From positions 2,610,260 to 2,674,259 of the forward strand of contig CACVBU010000681.1 of assembly GCA_902728285.1 (NCBI GenBank): a stretch of 64,000 nt of DNA. Reading direction: 5' to 3'. Shown here in pieces: positions 32,703 to 44,600 of this stretch. Source of the stretch: Clytia hemisphaerica (taxonomy: Eukaryota > Cnidaria > Hydrozoa > Leptothecata > Clytiidae). Under the pieces are notes generated by a model that saw nothing but the letters and a program-made list of their open reading frames with translations, did not search any database and was not told the DNA's origin. Numbering within the stretch: position 1 is the first letter of the stretch; each line of letters starts with the position of its first letter. Both the position numbers and the translations under genes were made by a program.

Positions 32703-33986
32703 GTCTAAAGTATATTTCAAATTAGCTGGCAGTAAATTTTCAATTGCGTATTACTTTTGTGATAGATTTCGAATTAGATAGCGATTTCATACTTTTTGGA
32801 AAGGCAATTCGGAGTGGAATATTATGCGTATACAATTTTTCTAAAATTTTTAAACACGAAGATGAAAAACGAAAAAAAAAAAGTTAGCTTTTTATCTAAA
32901 GTCTATTCACGATAAGTGTGCACTCTTTTTGCTTTTACCTTTAACTTTTGAAGGAATTTTTCAATCTTTATAAATTTGGTATCATTGGAAAGATATTAGT
33001 GAGTGGAACAACCTGAAATAAAAAAATCTTTGAAAAAATTCTAAAAATGAAGATGAAAATGAGGAAGAAAAAATTAAGATCTTGTAATACTTATCGTGAA
33101 CAGAGAATCAACACGTACTTATCGTGAACAGACTTTAGCAATGCTATAACCAACATTTTTGGACTTGAGAAATTTGAATCTTTTCCCATTTCAGCTGTGA
33201 ATTTTTTTTTCGAAAAAAACAATTCAGTCGAAAGATATTGAGCACGAAAGGAGGCTAGGAAGGCTTTTCCAACGTTTTTTAATTCTACAAGAAAAGACGA
33301 AAAGGCGGGGGTTAACGAATGAGTAACAATTTGTTAATTACCAAGTGTCTTGTGATAAATGGAACGTTCAAAGTTTGATGCCTTTTTATCAGATCTTTTT
33401 TTAAATTTTATCAGTTTAACATCTTCATGATTTTAATGACTTTCTTTCCTCAATACTCGTGTTTATTTGTATTTTTACGTCATACCTTACTGTTGTTAAC
33501 ATATATTCATTCTTGAAAAGTCTTAATTACCTACTATGTGTAACTCGTTTTATTGTAAATGATAGATAAATGTTTATACATCTCATGAGAAATATATATG
33601 TTAATCACCTGACACTATCAGAAATTTACTTGCCCCCGTATTTTTCAAAGAAACAGAAAAATTTACTTTGTGGTGAAAAGCCTACCTAGCCTCCTTTTGT
33701 GTCCAATATCTTTCGACTGAATTATTTTTTTCGAGAAAAAAAATCCACAGCTGACATGGGCAAAGATTGAAGTTTCTCAAGTTCAATAATGGTAGTTATA
33801 GCATTGCTAGATAAAAAGCTGATTTTTTTCTTTATCGTTTTTCATTTTAGAAAAATTTTATAAGCATAATATTCCACTCCGGATTGCCTTCCAAAAAGTA
33901 TAAGATCGCGCCAATTCGAAATCTATCAAACGTAATACGCAATTGAAAATTTACTGCCAGCTAATTTGAAATGTACTTTAATTTAG
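32703..33986. repeat. Large foldback repeat between the two start codons
   Basis: Arms such as TTTCAAATTAGCTGGCAGTA and its inverse TACTGCCAGCTAATTTGAAA enclose 1.28 kb. Matching inner blocks are GGAATATTATGCGTA and AAAGATATTGAGCACGAAAGG with inverses near 33860 and 33700. The left arm holds an extra ~240 bp with TTATCGTGAACAGA ends (32895-33135). Confidence 0.7.
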
Positions 33987-34306
33987 CGGGATTGTTTCAT
34001 CCATTGAGTTTAAAGTCTCGAAGGGGCTAGAGAGGAATCTTTAACCTTTCTCAAGCAAGAAGAAGCCTTAAGATTTGCACTGCATTTAGAATCACGAATC
34101 TAGCTCTTTCTTTGTTTTTAATTTCAATCTGGTGTCCGTGTAAAAATCACGCGCGGGTCACACGTTTTGAATGGGAGATAAGGTGGAAATTAAAAGCTTC
34201 AATTCTCATCCAAGAGTTTAGAGTCTAGCCTCTTTTGGGCTTTGAAGTCAATTGTTTCAACTGAATTAGTGCTAGAAATAATTTGCTTCATACAAACAAA
34301 ATTTTT

Positions 34307-34830
34307 TTAACCCTATTCGTCCTGGGGTGGGTGAAACTATTGTTAATAGCTCCTGAAATAATAGAGCTTTTAGGGTGAAATCTTCTGTAAATTCCCAACT
34401 TTTATTTAGTTTCAAGTTTCAAAATAAGAAAAAATTTGACACGCCCAAAAATTTTGACACTTTGAGCATGATGACATTTTTGACAATAAGGTGTCAAAAG
34501 ATTGACACATTTCCAATACAAATTTATTTATGTCAAATATATCGTTTAAACTGCAATTTATTGAATATTTAGGATAAAATAAGCATTTTAGACTCAGGGA
34601 ACATTTTTCTAAAGCCTTTGTTAGAATACAATAGCTATTCAAAAGAACAAAGGGGATTTTCGGTTTTTACTCACTTTGGACATGATGAGTGACGTCATAA
34701 AAAAATTACTCATCAAAAGTTACCTTATATGACAAGGGTCTTGTGTGCCAAATTTCATCCAAAAAGACCCACTAGATCAAAAGTTAAGGGGTGGTACACC
34801 CCCTAGTTTTAAACCACCCCTAAACGCCTA
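34307..34830. repeat. Dispersed ~0.55-kb repeat, copy 2
   Basis: Same order of blocks as 18574-19130 over most of its length. Short apparent reading frames within it are not conserved as proteins. Confidence 0.65.
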
Positions 34831-35013
34831 GTATGAATAGGAATAACTTGAAAACAAAATTGTTAGAAATATTCGGGATGGTGCCTTCATCTTCTATCTG
34901 ATCTTCTATCAGTTTATGATCTTTTTTAATTTCTGATAAAAAAGCGTATGAACAAACTTTATAAGAACGCAAGGCTTCGATGGCCAAAATATTAAGGACA
35001 TTAGTTAAAAACA

Positions 35014-35217
35014 TACCTTATCGGGGAAAACTTCGTCGGGGAAAAGTGACAAAATTTTGGACAAATGACGAATGTTTTCCCCGACGAAAATTTTCCCCGG
35101 CCTTAATGCGTTTACCAACTACCCGCAAGTGACGAATTTTTCCCTGACGAAAATTTTCCCCGACGAAAATTTTTCCCGACGAAAATTTTTCCCGACGAAG
35201 TTTTCCCCGATAAGGTA
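35014..35217. mobile_element. Word-filled element, CCCCGACGAAAATTTT family, copy 1
   Basis: Perfect inverted ends (TACCTTATCGGGGAAAACTT, 27 bp in all). The interior is six or more CCCCGACGAAAATTTT words. It reads TA...TA at the borders, without an 8-bp duplication. Confidence 0.8.
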
Positions 35218-35733
35218 TTAAGACTCGGGTGCACTATAAAACATCCAATTTCTTAGGAAGTTTCACAAAGATACTCACATAATGTTGAAAAAGATTTAAG
35301 AACATCCGAAGGTTTCAAAGTTTTTGAATTTTCTTATAAAAAACATGTACTTGTTTTTAAAAAGATCATGACATTAGGGTCGACAAACCATGCTTTATTT
35401 TACCTTCTAAGATTTTCCTAGGGAACTCATATGGTCCGACCCACGGCATGTAAGAACATTTTATAGATTGCACTACAAAGACCTTCTTTTAGCTGGATAC
35501 ATTGTAAGGGTCTGTTTGGGGAATGCTGCAAGTCTAATAAAAATCTGATGTATCTTTATAGTTTCTAACACGCACTCATTTTGGTTTGTTTTGCACTTTG
35601 TGACGACATCCCAGGCTCATTTTTGGATGGCTTCAGCAAAATAAGATATGCAATCAAACTTCACTGTAAGGGTGAGAAGCGTTCGTTAGAATACACTGTA
35701 AGGGCACCTTTTTACTGCTCAAGAGTTGCACTA

Positions 35734-36052
35734 CACCCCTGTGTCACAGACCCAGTGGACCCCCCATCCCAGTGGAAAAATATGCCAACAAATCGTCCCC
35801 GGTGGAAAAAAACCCTACATTTTCAACCCCAATGGAAAATTGCCCTTTGATTATTATCTCCATTGAAAATTGAATGGAAAAAATTTGGCTCCAAAACCAT
35901 CCCTACCGGAATTTTAGAGCTGGAAACATAGATTTTCTGTCCCCATTAGGATTTCGAAAGAAATTTTCATCCCCCTTTCATCCCCACTGAGGGAAAAGGT
36001 TCTACCGGGGCACTGAAACTTTTAGTGCCCCGGTAGAACCTTAACAGGGGTG
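35734..36052. mobile_element. Word-filled element, CCCAGTGGGG family, best-bounded copy
   Basis: Starts CACCCCTGTGTCACAGACCC and ends CAGGGGTG; interior CCC(C)AGTGGAAAAAT words and a TTTAGTGCCCCGGTAGAACC inverted pair. GTTGCACTA is duplicated exactly on both sides (35725-35733, 36053-36061). Confidence 0.78.
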
Positions 36053-36750
36053 GTTGCACTATAAGGGTCCGATTTTGAAAGCCAGTTTTTGGCGGCACAT
36101 ACCGTCGTTTAGAAATCGAGTCCCCCCGGGATGATATTACTGGGACCTGGAGAGACTTGCTAACATGTCAAAGCATTTTATTTTCAAATTATAATGCATA
36201 TGTATTCAACTTACTTAGAATGACAGTTGAGGTTTCAAAAGCATTTCATTTTGCAAAAACAATACTGCAAAGGTCAGCCAAAAGGTAATCCCACTTTCAA
36301 CCGCATACAGAACAAACACAAAAATAATCTTTCATCAAAACATCACCCACAATCGTAGTTAGAATAACCACAAGAAGCATTGCTATTATTGCTTTTGCCA
36401 AAAAAAAGAACATTAAAATGCGAAAAATAAACGCTGTGTTGTTGTCTGGTATGCGTGATAAACAGAGAGAAAATCAAGATTTCAGATGCCTAATAAACGC
36501 AAAAGTATTACCATAGCCTTTCTGCAGCGGCGACGGGGCCGAATATTTTTGGGGCTTGGTTACACTTCTTGCACTAAAAAAATTGCAAGAAAGATCCAAA
36601 AGCATGCTATTTACAGGGTGGCCCGAAAAAAGTATCGAGTTTGAACATGATTCTGAGTAGAAGGTTTTTGCGTGTGTTTAACAAAATGCAAGAAATATAT
36701 ACCAACACAATAATAGTTTTTACAACAGTCATATTTTTACAACAGTCAAA

Positions 36751-36802
36751 AGCCGTGTAATCTAGCCCGCCTTGAAAAACAAGGCGGGCTACACGGCTTT
36801 TT
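36751..36802. repeat. Short perfect-stem palindrome
   Basis: AGCCGTGTAATCTAGCCCGC pairs with the downstream GCGGGCTACACGGCT around a small GAAAAAC loop; stem of about 20 bp. Likely part of a foldback element. Confidence 0.6.
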
Positions 36803-36924
36803 GCGCAATGCAATTGGTTCTTTTCACATGACGACGGGCCTACACTGCCCAGAGTTGCCTGTTGTTATGAAAATTCATTGTGACGTCACTTTTTCAAAGG
36901 AAAATGAACAATGCATTGACATCA

Positions 36925-38336
36925 ACCACAAGCTGCGTATATTTCATTCGTAGTTGGATATCGCCAAAAATTCAACTACATATTCCGTACGGTCAAAGAC
37001 CTCGACGAATACCTGATACCACTTGAAAACGTCATCAGATTCCACTTGATTCCCGCCTTCTGCAATGGAAGACAATGCAATGATACTGAACGTCGCTTGA
37101 TGGCTTTGCCGACGAAATTCGGGGGACTTGGTATCATAAATGTAATAGAAGAAGCGAAATTCCAACACGAAACGAGCCTAAGTGCGACGGCCGAATTACG
37201 AGATCGTGTCGTAAAACAATGTGAAGAGCCCGTTGATTATACAAGCTCGATTTCGATAATCAAATCGAGAAAAAACCAACGACTAAAGGAATATGAGAAA
37301 ACCCTTCGGGAAATTGAGCCTTCTTTACCATCCATTGAGCGCAAAGCACTGGAAATTGCTCAATGTCCGGGTGCTTCATCGTGGTTGACGACTCTTCCTT
37401 TGAGGGAAGAAATTTCATATTGAACAAGCAAGAATTCTTTGATGCGATTTTCATGCGGTACGGTTGGCAGATGAGGAGACTACCGGTCAAATGTGCATGT
37501 CAAGCATCCTTCTCCATCGAACATGCACTTTCTTGTCACCTCGGTGGTTACGTCATTCATCGTCACAACAACATCCGTGATGCGTTAGCGATGATGTTGA
37601 AAGAAGTTGTACATGATGTGAAAATTGAACCCGCATTATTGGAACTCACAAGAACTGATAGTGCTGATTTTAATAAATCAGCTATTTGTGGTAATGAGGC
37701 AAGGGCCGATGTTAGTGGTAACGGTTTTTGGACACGGTTTCAGAGAGCATTCTTTGATGTTAAGGTTTCAAACCTTTTAGCTCCGAGTTATCGTGAAAAA
37801 TCCGTTTCAACTACATTAGCAAGCTTTGAGAAGCAGAAGAAAAGAGCTTATAACCAACGAATCCAGGAAATTGAGAGAGGGACTTTCACACCATTGATTT
37901 TTGGTGCTACTGGCGGAACTTCCCGTGAATGTTCGATATTTTTAAATAGACTTTCTGAGAAAATCTCAGAGAAGCAAAATTGCATGAAGAGTGTCGTGAT
38001 CGCCGGGATTCGACGCAAGATTTCCTTTATCTTGATCCGATCAGTTGTTGCTTGTCTGAGAGGTGAACGTGCGAGTCGCACATTTACCCCAGACCAAGTA
38101 GCACTGAAAGATCAAAAGCTGAACGAAGTCTTGTCGTCTTTCCGTGAGTGAGGTTGTGATATTTTCATTTTTATTTATTTATTTAAAGACAATTAACTTT
38201 TGTAACACAAAAGACCCGTGCCGGGACTGGCTCCGGTAATAGTATATACCAGTTTAAGAAAACATTTTTTTTTAGTGTTTATAATGATTAAAAAAAAAAA
38301 GTTAAATTTGCAATACGGAAAAAAAAAAAAAAAAAA
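36925..38336 (+). mobile_element. 5'-truncated retroelement copy 1: RT thumb, zinc knuckle and RLE-like domain, frameshifted
   Basis: Translation starts mid-protein at QAAYISFVVGYRQKFNYIF (end of reverse transcriptase), then LMALPTKFGGLG, WLTTLPLREE, a frame change near 37410, then CACQASFSIEHALSC with RHNNIRD, ARADVSGNGFW, AFFDVKV and a stop at 38149. The C.C...H....C motif followed by RHN and paired acidic residues (AD..., FD.KV) has the layout of the restriction-like endonuclease of R2-type elements; that link is inference. A run of A ends at 38336 and ATTGACATCA flanks both sides (36915-36924, 38337-38346), marking target-primed insertion. It is nested in a mariner-type element (36614-38793). 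Confidence 0.72.
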
Positions 38337-38487
38337 ATTGACATCATTTTTCCCATTTTTTATTTCTGACGTCAAAAATTATAACAATTTTTGATCTCTT
38401 TTTGCATGTTTTTTTTCTCGCTTTATTTCCTTATTTTTCCTGGATAAAGCGCTAAAAATCGACCGAAGCTGAAGGAAACGGTAAACA

Positions 38488-38622
38488 AATACAATAATGA
38501 CCGGTTTTTTTGGGCTGTACTGAAAATATTGCCCTCGGTCAAAGCAAATGTTAGCAAAAGTTAATTGACCTCGGGCAGTATTTCTCGGTATAGCCCTCAC
38601 TAACCGGTCACTATTGTATTAA
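38488..38622. mobile_element. Palindromic MITE
   Basis: AATACAATAATGACCGGTTT at the left is matched by AACCGGTCACTATTGTATT at the right, with further inner pairing (GGGCTGTACTGA / TAGCCCTCACT). About 135 bp, foldback type. Confidence 0.6.
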
Positions 38623-39552
38623 AAGAATTAACTTTCTTTACAATTTTCATGACGTTAAAGCTATTGAGAATTGTTTTTTTGTAAAAGTAAATAATAAAAT
38701 ATGTCTCATGACAACTAATATATAGTGAAACACACACACAAGAACTTTCTTTCTATAGAAGTGGTACGACTCGACTTTTTTTGGGACACCCTGTATAAGA
38801 AATGGAATATTGACACTGGAAATTTCAACCTCTTCAACCTCTAGAATAGCCAACGTGCCACCATACTCACGTCTAATATGACAATATCAGCTTTGTTGTT
38901 CACCGTTTCATTCGATGTTTATCTAGTGTCGCTTTAATAAATCCATGGTTTTGAAATGATTCCCTTTTATGGAAACTTTTCTACCTTTCTTCTTCGCGAT
39001 TTGATTGATACGGCCTTCATCCAAGATCATGGTTGATTGTCATACTTACTTTGGTACTCGTTGGGTGCACTCTAAATGAAATCGCGATAATAGCCTTTTT
39101 TGTTATTATGCCGGTATTTTAACCTCTAAAAACCGGTGTGACGGTGTTATCATTTTTTTTTCAATTTTCAAGATTCCGGGATATTAAGCAAAAATTTTGA
39201 CGGGACAACGGTATTTTGAATCTCTACAAACCCCAACCCTCCCCCTCATACAGGGGTGTATCTTCCTTTACAGCGGCTATTGAAAAGACTTTATGTGTAA
39301 TGTAAACCATAAACAAGAGAGATCTAGCAAATCATTAAAATCTTTGCTTGACAATACTTCGCAAATCACCGTCACAATTAACATTAATTCATACCACGTA
39401 GTTAAAATGTAATTATGTTTTCGTAGGATTTACTTGTCTAATCTCAAAGATTGATAGCCCATTAGTCTGCATTTTTAAAAATAGAACAGACGCATTACAT
39501 TCCCTTGTAATCAGTTCTAAAAAATATATAATTTATGTATAAAATCTTTAGG

Positions 39553-41387
39553 GGGGTTTCATGGTTGGCGGAGGAGTGGAATCGGCCTTCTTTTCGGACG
39601 GAGTGGTGGAATTTGGCGAAAATTTAGACGAAATTACGGAAATTGGGTTTTCCGGCGGATACGGAAAATTAGACAATTTTGACGGACAATTCGTATTTTT
39701 TAAGAACAATTCCAGAAATGGAAAACTACTTAACACCCATCGAAACAATCGTCAGACACCAACTCATTCCAGCCATTACAGGGGGTGAAATTGTAAATGA
39801 CTTAGAAAGAGACTTGTTATCATTACCACCTAAACTGGGAGGCCTCGGTCTCAAAAACGTATGCGAGATCGCACCCATCGAACACGAAAACTCGAGACAA
39901 TTCACCAAACATCTACAAAACCAAATCTTGAACCTCCAACCACCAAATGACAATGAAACAAAAACTAAAGCAGCGATCAAAACTGAGAAAACCCGAAGAA
40001 ATCAAGACAAACACGATCGTATCAGGGCGGAAATGACTGATGATCAAGAACGAATCCACGAAGCCAATTGCTATACCGGAGCATCGAACTGGTTGACCAA
40101 CCTTCCAATCAGAGATCAAGGCTATGATCTTAACAAGGAACAGTTTCACGATGCACTGCGAATTCGTTATGACTGGAGTATCCCTCGTCTTCCGAGTGAA
40201 TGTGTCTGTGGTAATCGTTTTGATATCAGCCATGCTCTGTCCTGCAAGAAAGGAGGCTACGTTACTCTTAGACATAACGAGGTACGAGATATCACTGCTA
40301 AACTTTTGGATGAGGTATGCGTCAACGTACGAAACGAGCCGAGACTAATCACCCTTGACGGCGAAGTACTGACGCACAAAACCGCGAATACGTCCGAAGG
40401 AGCACGACTTGACGTTAGCGCAACTGGGTTCTGGACACCTGGCCAAAGAGCATTTTTTGATATTAGGGTCTTTGACCTAAGCGCTCGAAGGTACAGGGGT
40501 TTGGAGCTCAGCAAGTGCTTCCAAAGAAACGAAAACGAGAAAAAGAGACATTACAATGAACGTATGAACAGTGTCGAAAATGGTACCTTCACCCCATTAG
40601 TATTTTCTACAAACGGAGGTATGGGACGTGAATGCCAAACATTCTACAAAAGATTGGCCGTGATGCTTGCTGAAAAACGTGGTGTACGTCTCCATGAATC
40701 AATTTCGTTTATTCGATCAAAAATATCATTCAGCTTGTTGAGATTGTCTTTGTTATGTATTCGTGGATCCCGTTCCATTTGGAGTAGAGAACTGAATACA
40801 AATGATATTGAACTGACTAACTCTCGTTCAAGAGATAGCAATAAATAATGTTTCTTAATTAATTTTTTTTTTTATAAATTTTATTGAGTTTTTATGAAAT
40901 TTTCAAGTTTCTGTTTCTTTACAGCCCGGCACAACTACTTAGTTGTGCTATTACATTCTTTTTCAATCGGCCATTTTCGTTAGACCCTAGGTTAGACTCA
41001 TTGTCACTTGCTGCTAGCTACAGTCTAGTGCCACTAGCGGTTATTGTTTTCAATTATTTATTTTATTTATTTATAAAACCAAATTTACTCTAATTTATTG
41101 CCCCTATTGTAAGTATATATGAAATGTAATCCGAGTTTGCTAAAAAAAAAAAAAAAAAAAAAAAAAATTAGACAATTTTATTGCGGAAAAGCGGAATTTA
41201 GCTAAAAGTTTTACGGAGTTTCGGAATTGGCAAAAAATATTCAAAATTGGTGAAATTTTTTACAAAAATCTTGAATTTCAAAGAAATTTTTGGTGGCGGA
41301 ATTTCTGTTCATTTTTAGACGGTTTGACTGAAATTGTAAAAAAAAATTGGCGGAATTGCGGAATTGGATACCTCCCCCCCCCCTCCT
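39553..41387. mobile_element. Word-filled element, GCGGAATT family, split by retroelement copy 2
   Basis: The left part (39553-39680) begins GGGGTTTCATGGTTGGCGG and repeats GGAATTTGGCGAAAATT words. The right part (41164-41387) continues GCGGAATTGCGGAATTGG and ends in a long C run. TCTTTAGG flanks the whole exactly (39545-39552, 41388-41395). Confidence 0.75.
39681..41163 (+). mobile_element. 5'-truncated retroelement copy 2: intact frame, poly(A) tail, 16-bp target duplication
   Basis: An open frame of about 389 codons ends at 40845-40847. It reads SYFLRTIPEMENYLTPIE, LLSLPPKLGGLGL, NWLTNLPIRDQ, CVCGNRFDISHALSCKKGG, RHNEVRD, ARLDVSATGFW, AFFDIRVFD, GRECQTFYKRLAV and LLCIRGSRS. Same family as copy 1 but no frameshift. 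The 3' UTR ends in a long A run. The direct repeat AAAATTAGACAATTTT lies at 39665-39680 and 41164-41179. It interrupts a word-type element (39553-41387). Truncation leaves no catalytic RT, so it cannot move on its own. Confidence 0.8.
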
Positions 41388-41531
41388 TCTTTAGGTCACC
41401 ACAATTACAGTCGCGGTTGATAGTGTGTGATTTCTGTGTCCATCCAAAAGCAATTATATCAAATTACTCTGTTAATTAAAATCAAATGAAAGTTTGGCAT
41501 TCAAAATATTTCACCACGCACTTTTTTAACC

Positions 41532-41538
41532 TATAAAA
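41532..41538 (+). promoter_or_regulatory. TATA box of gene B
   Basis: TATAAAA about 77 bp upstream of the gene B ATG, in otherwise unremarkable sequence; this predicts a transcription start near 41560-41570 and a short 5' UTR. Confidence 0.55.
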
Positions 41539-41608
41539 GTGGGTACACGTCCTGGTAACCCTGAGATCAGAAAATAATCATTCAACAACAAGTTCACAAG
41601 GCAGAAAT

Positions 41609-41672
41609 ATGGCTTGCATAAAATTCTGCATAGTTGTATTTTCGTTATTTTATTTCATTAAATCTGTGAAAG
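41609..41672 (+). CDS. Gene B exon 1: signal peptide
   Basis: [20 protein letters not shown] followed by K and a Gly split by the GTAATT donor (phase 1). A basic N-terminus and strong hydrophobic core indicate a signal peptide. A TATAAAA box lies about 77 bp upstream. Confidence 0.85.
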
Positions 41673-44600
41673 GTAATTTTTATTTCAAAAGTTTTTACTC
41701 AGTAAGAATTGTTGGGGCTTCTTCCAATTTCTTCCTCAGGAATGATTTTGTTAATTTTTGGGACCTTGCAACAACTGTAAGAAAGGTTTTAAGTATTTCA
41801 ACAACCTCAGATTTGGATTCTTTTTTTGTACTGTTAAGAATCTAAGCTTCTTATCTTTTTCAACTAAGTCACGACGCAACTAACTAATACTAGTATTAAT
41901 ACCAATGACCAGTACTGTAGGCTCTCGATAATAGACGTTTTCATAAATTACGTTACGAACATTACTTGCCTCGTTTTTAAATTATTGCCATGGTGATTAA
42001 CACCGAGCGGATTTTATTAAAGCTTCTTCCTATTCATAAAAAAATCATTTAATGTCTCAAGAGACATAATCACCATGCTATAATTGTTTGAATTCTTGTT
42101 ATGCGTAAGTCAAGATGACGTTATATTTTTTAACGGAAGCACCAAAAAAAGCCGGTTTTTGACCTCTGTGTTTCTATTTTTAGTAACAGAGAGAGGTCAA
42201 ATCCCGGCTTTTTTAGGGTGTCTCCGCTAGAAAAATGACTTACGCATATCAAGAATACGAGGCAAATGGTGTTCTTGACGTAATTTATGAAAATTTCTAC
42301 TCCCCGTCTACTCGAACTGCGAAACGGAGAATTTGTACTAGTAATCTCGTGGTTAGGGATAAATTTGGGATAAATTTTCCGAGTTAGACAAAGAAAATTT
42401 AAAACATTTTGAAATTTGACCAAGGGTAATTTATCCCGAATTTCACGAAAACAAGCATGGGATTACTGGTTAATCTCTTGGTTTGGGTTGCAATTCTAAC
42501 AATTCTGAAAATTTAACATTGGAAATCAATCTAAAACTTTAAAAAGAGGTCTCAAAGTCATAGAAACGCAAATCGAGTTTTAATTGGGTAGTATTCCATC
42601 TACTTAAACCTTCCAAGTTGAAGAAATTCGGAAATATATTGGCCAAATGCCAAATATACTGAACATGACTTACAAATTGTTGCCCCGTTTTTTTTTGTGC
42701 AGCTGCTCAATTGATTCTAAAAAACATTTCGCATGTCCAGCCTATCGAAAAGGGTTAATTTATTTGGATCTAGCCTTTACAAAACGAAAAAAACTTTTCG
42801 CTTGTGGTTTTACAGTCATCGCTGTGGATTGGGAGGCGCAAGAATATTTAACGTGGGTGGCTTCTAGTATGGGATAATGTTATTGTCCTATTTCAAGAAC
42901 ATATGTTGTATTAGATTGATTTATTCTCAATTTCTCTATTACTCGTAGGTTGTGGATATTTTGAATTCAAATGTGCGAACAATGGGAGGTGTATCCAAGG
43001 CTCATGGAGATGTGATGGTCAAGATGACTGTGGTGATTGGAGTGATGAACGGAATTGTAAGTGGCTGTTCTACTGTTCCAAGTTTCAAATGAAAAACAAG
43101 AAAGAATTTAAATCAAAAATCGCAAGAAAACATTGGAAAATCAAAAAATGTAAAAATCAATCAATATAAAAGTGGAAATGTTTTTTTAAGTTTTGATGTA
43201 GTTTTTTTCAATGGCTGGTTCTTTTTAACATTGATGAAAAAGAAATGTGAGAGATGAGCGTTGTTTTGAGGTACGAGCTTGAGTTAAAAAAAAGTAAAAA
43301 AACGATCACACCCGGGGGGGGGGGGGTTACTTGGGCAAAAAGAGTACATTGCGCATTTCAGGGTACCTTTTTCACCTTCATGATTCGCAAAGAAAAAAGA
43401 ATAGAAGGATCAGTCTAGGGGAATTTGGAAACAAAATAGAGAGATTTTTGAGAAAGTTTTGGAATTTCAGTCCCATACAGGGTCACTTTTTTCACAAAAA
43501 CGAGTCTCCCGTAGGGTCCACTTTTCGAATTTCAGTGGCTCAGCCCTGTTGGTGGGCAAGGGTGGTACCCCTCCCCCGGGCATCACATCGACTTTCATTT
43601 TATCCCAATTTGAAAGTCACTGAAGAAATTGTACTCTAAAACAATCTCTAATGAATTAATTTAGCTTGGAGCAATGGGATTTCCATTGGTATTTTCAATA
43701 AAAACTGTTACCTCAAATATTTAGAATATCGAAAAAATTCCCATGAAACTTACCCCTTCTTAGGTTTGTTTTGTACACTAACCAGTTAGACTTCTTTATG
43801 TTGTAGGTTGCAGAAGTTATCAATTCGAATGTGTAAACAATGGGCGATGCATTAGTTCATACTGGAGATGTGATGGTGATGGTGATTGTGATGATAATAG
43901 CGATGAACGGAATTGTAAGCAAATTTATTTTTCAGTTTGAAAAATATGAATATTTCAGGCTCATCAATATCGTTTTGTCTGTCAGTATTTCCAAAGGAGT
44001 TGTTTTAAAAATCTATATAAAACTACTTCGACTGGGTTATTTTATATTTCACCAAAACCAGAGAAGGAGGGCCCCTCCCCCTAAATATTCATAAATAAGC
44101 TGGAAGTTTATCCATAAAAATCGATTCACCCATCAAAAATCTTACTAAAATAACATATTCACAGGAAAGCTTTGCTTGTTAGATTGCGAAAATTCTCTGA
44201 AATTGAGGAAGATGGGTGTTTAGCCGAGAAGTAAGCTCGACAGTGCTTCTTGCTTGATGTCTTCTGGCTACTCTTGTCTCCTGAATAAGCAGGGGGGTAC
44301 GAAAATTTTCTAAATTCTAATAAGCGGGAGGGGGTTCGGAATAAGAGAGGGGGTTATTTGAAGACATAATTCTTTTTAACTGATATCAATTTCAACAACA
44401 AAAAAGAAGCTTTAACTTTAATGAACACGTAAAATAAGAAATGTTTTAATAAATTTTAACAAGTTTAAGCTCTATCAACACTGTAATAAAATATTGAATT
44501 ATTCGAATTTAATTAGCGCGAGGGTCTTAATAAGAGCAGGGGATAATGGGTTTTTTTCTTTTAATAATTAGCGGGGGACGTCTATTCGGTAGACAAGAGT

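Larger units (their letters stand above)
36614..38793. mobile_element. TA-flanked mariner-type element, interrupted by retroelement copy 1
   Basis: The left end CAGGGTGGCCCGAAAAAAG (TA at 36612) and the right end CTTTTTTTGGGACACCCTG (TA at 38794) are inverted repeats that also share the AGTAGAAGG/GTGTGT segments. Same family as 2726-2977. No transposase is readable. It contains the retroelement at 36925-38336 and two smaller palindromes. Confidence 0.6.
32425..41531. other. Shared 9-kb intergenic region between divergent genes A and B
   Basis: It contains no host exon that I can support. It is largely accounted for by the foldback 32703-33986, a dispersed repeat at 34307, word elements at 35014 and 35734, a mariner-type element with nested retroelement at 36614-38793, and another retroelement-in-word-element nest at 39553-41387. 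Unassigned AT-rich stretches remain (35220-35730, 36060-36610, 38800-39550). Confidence 0.6.
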
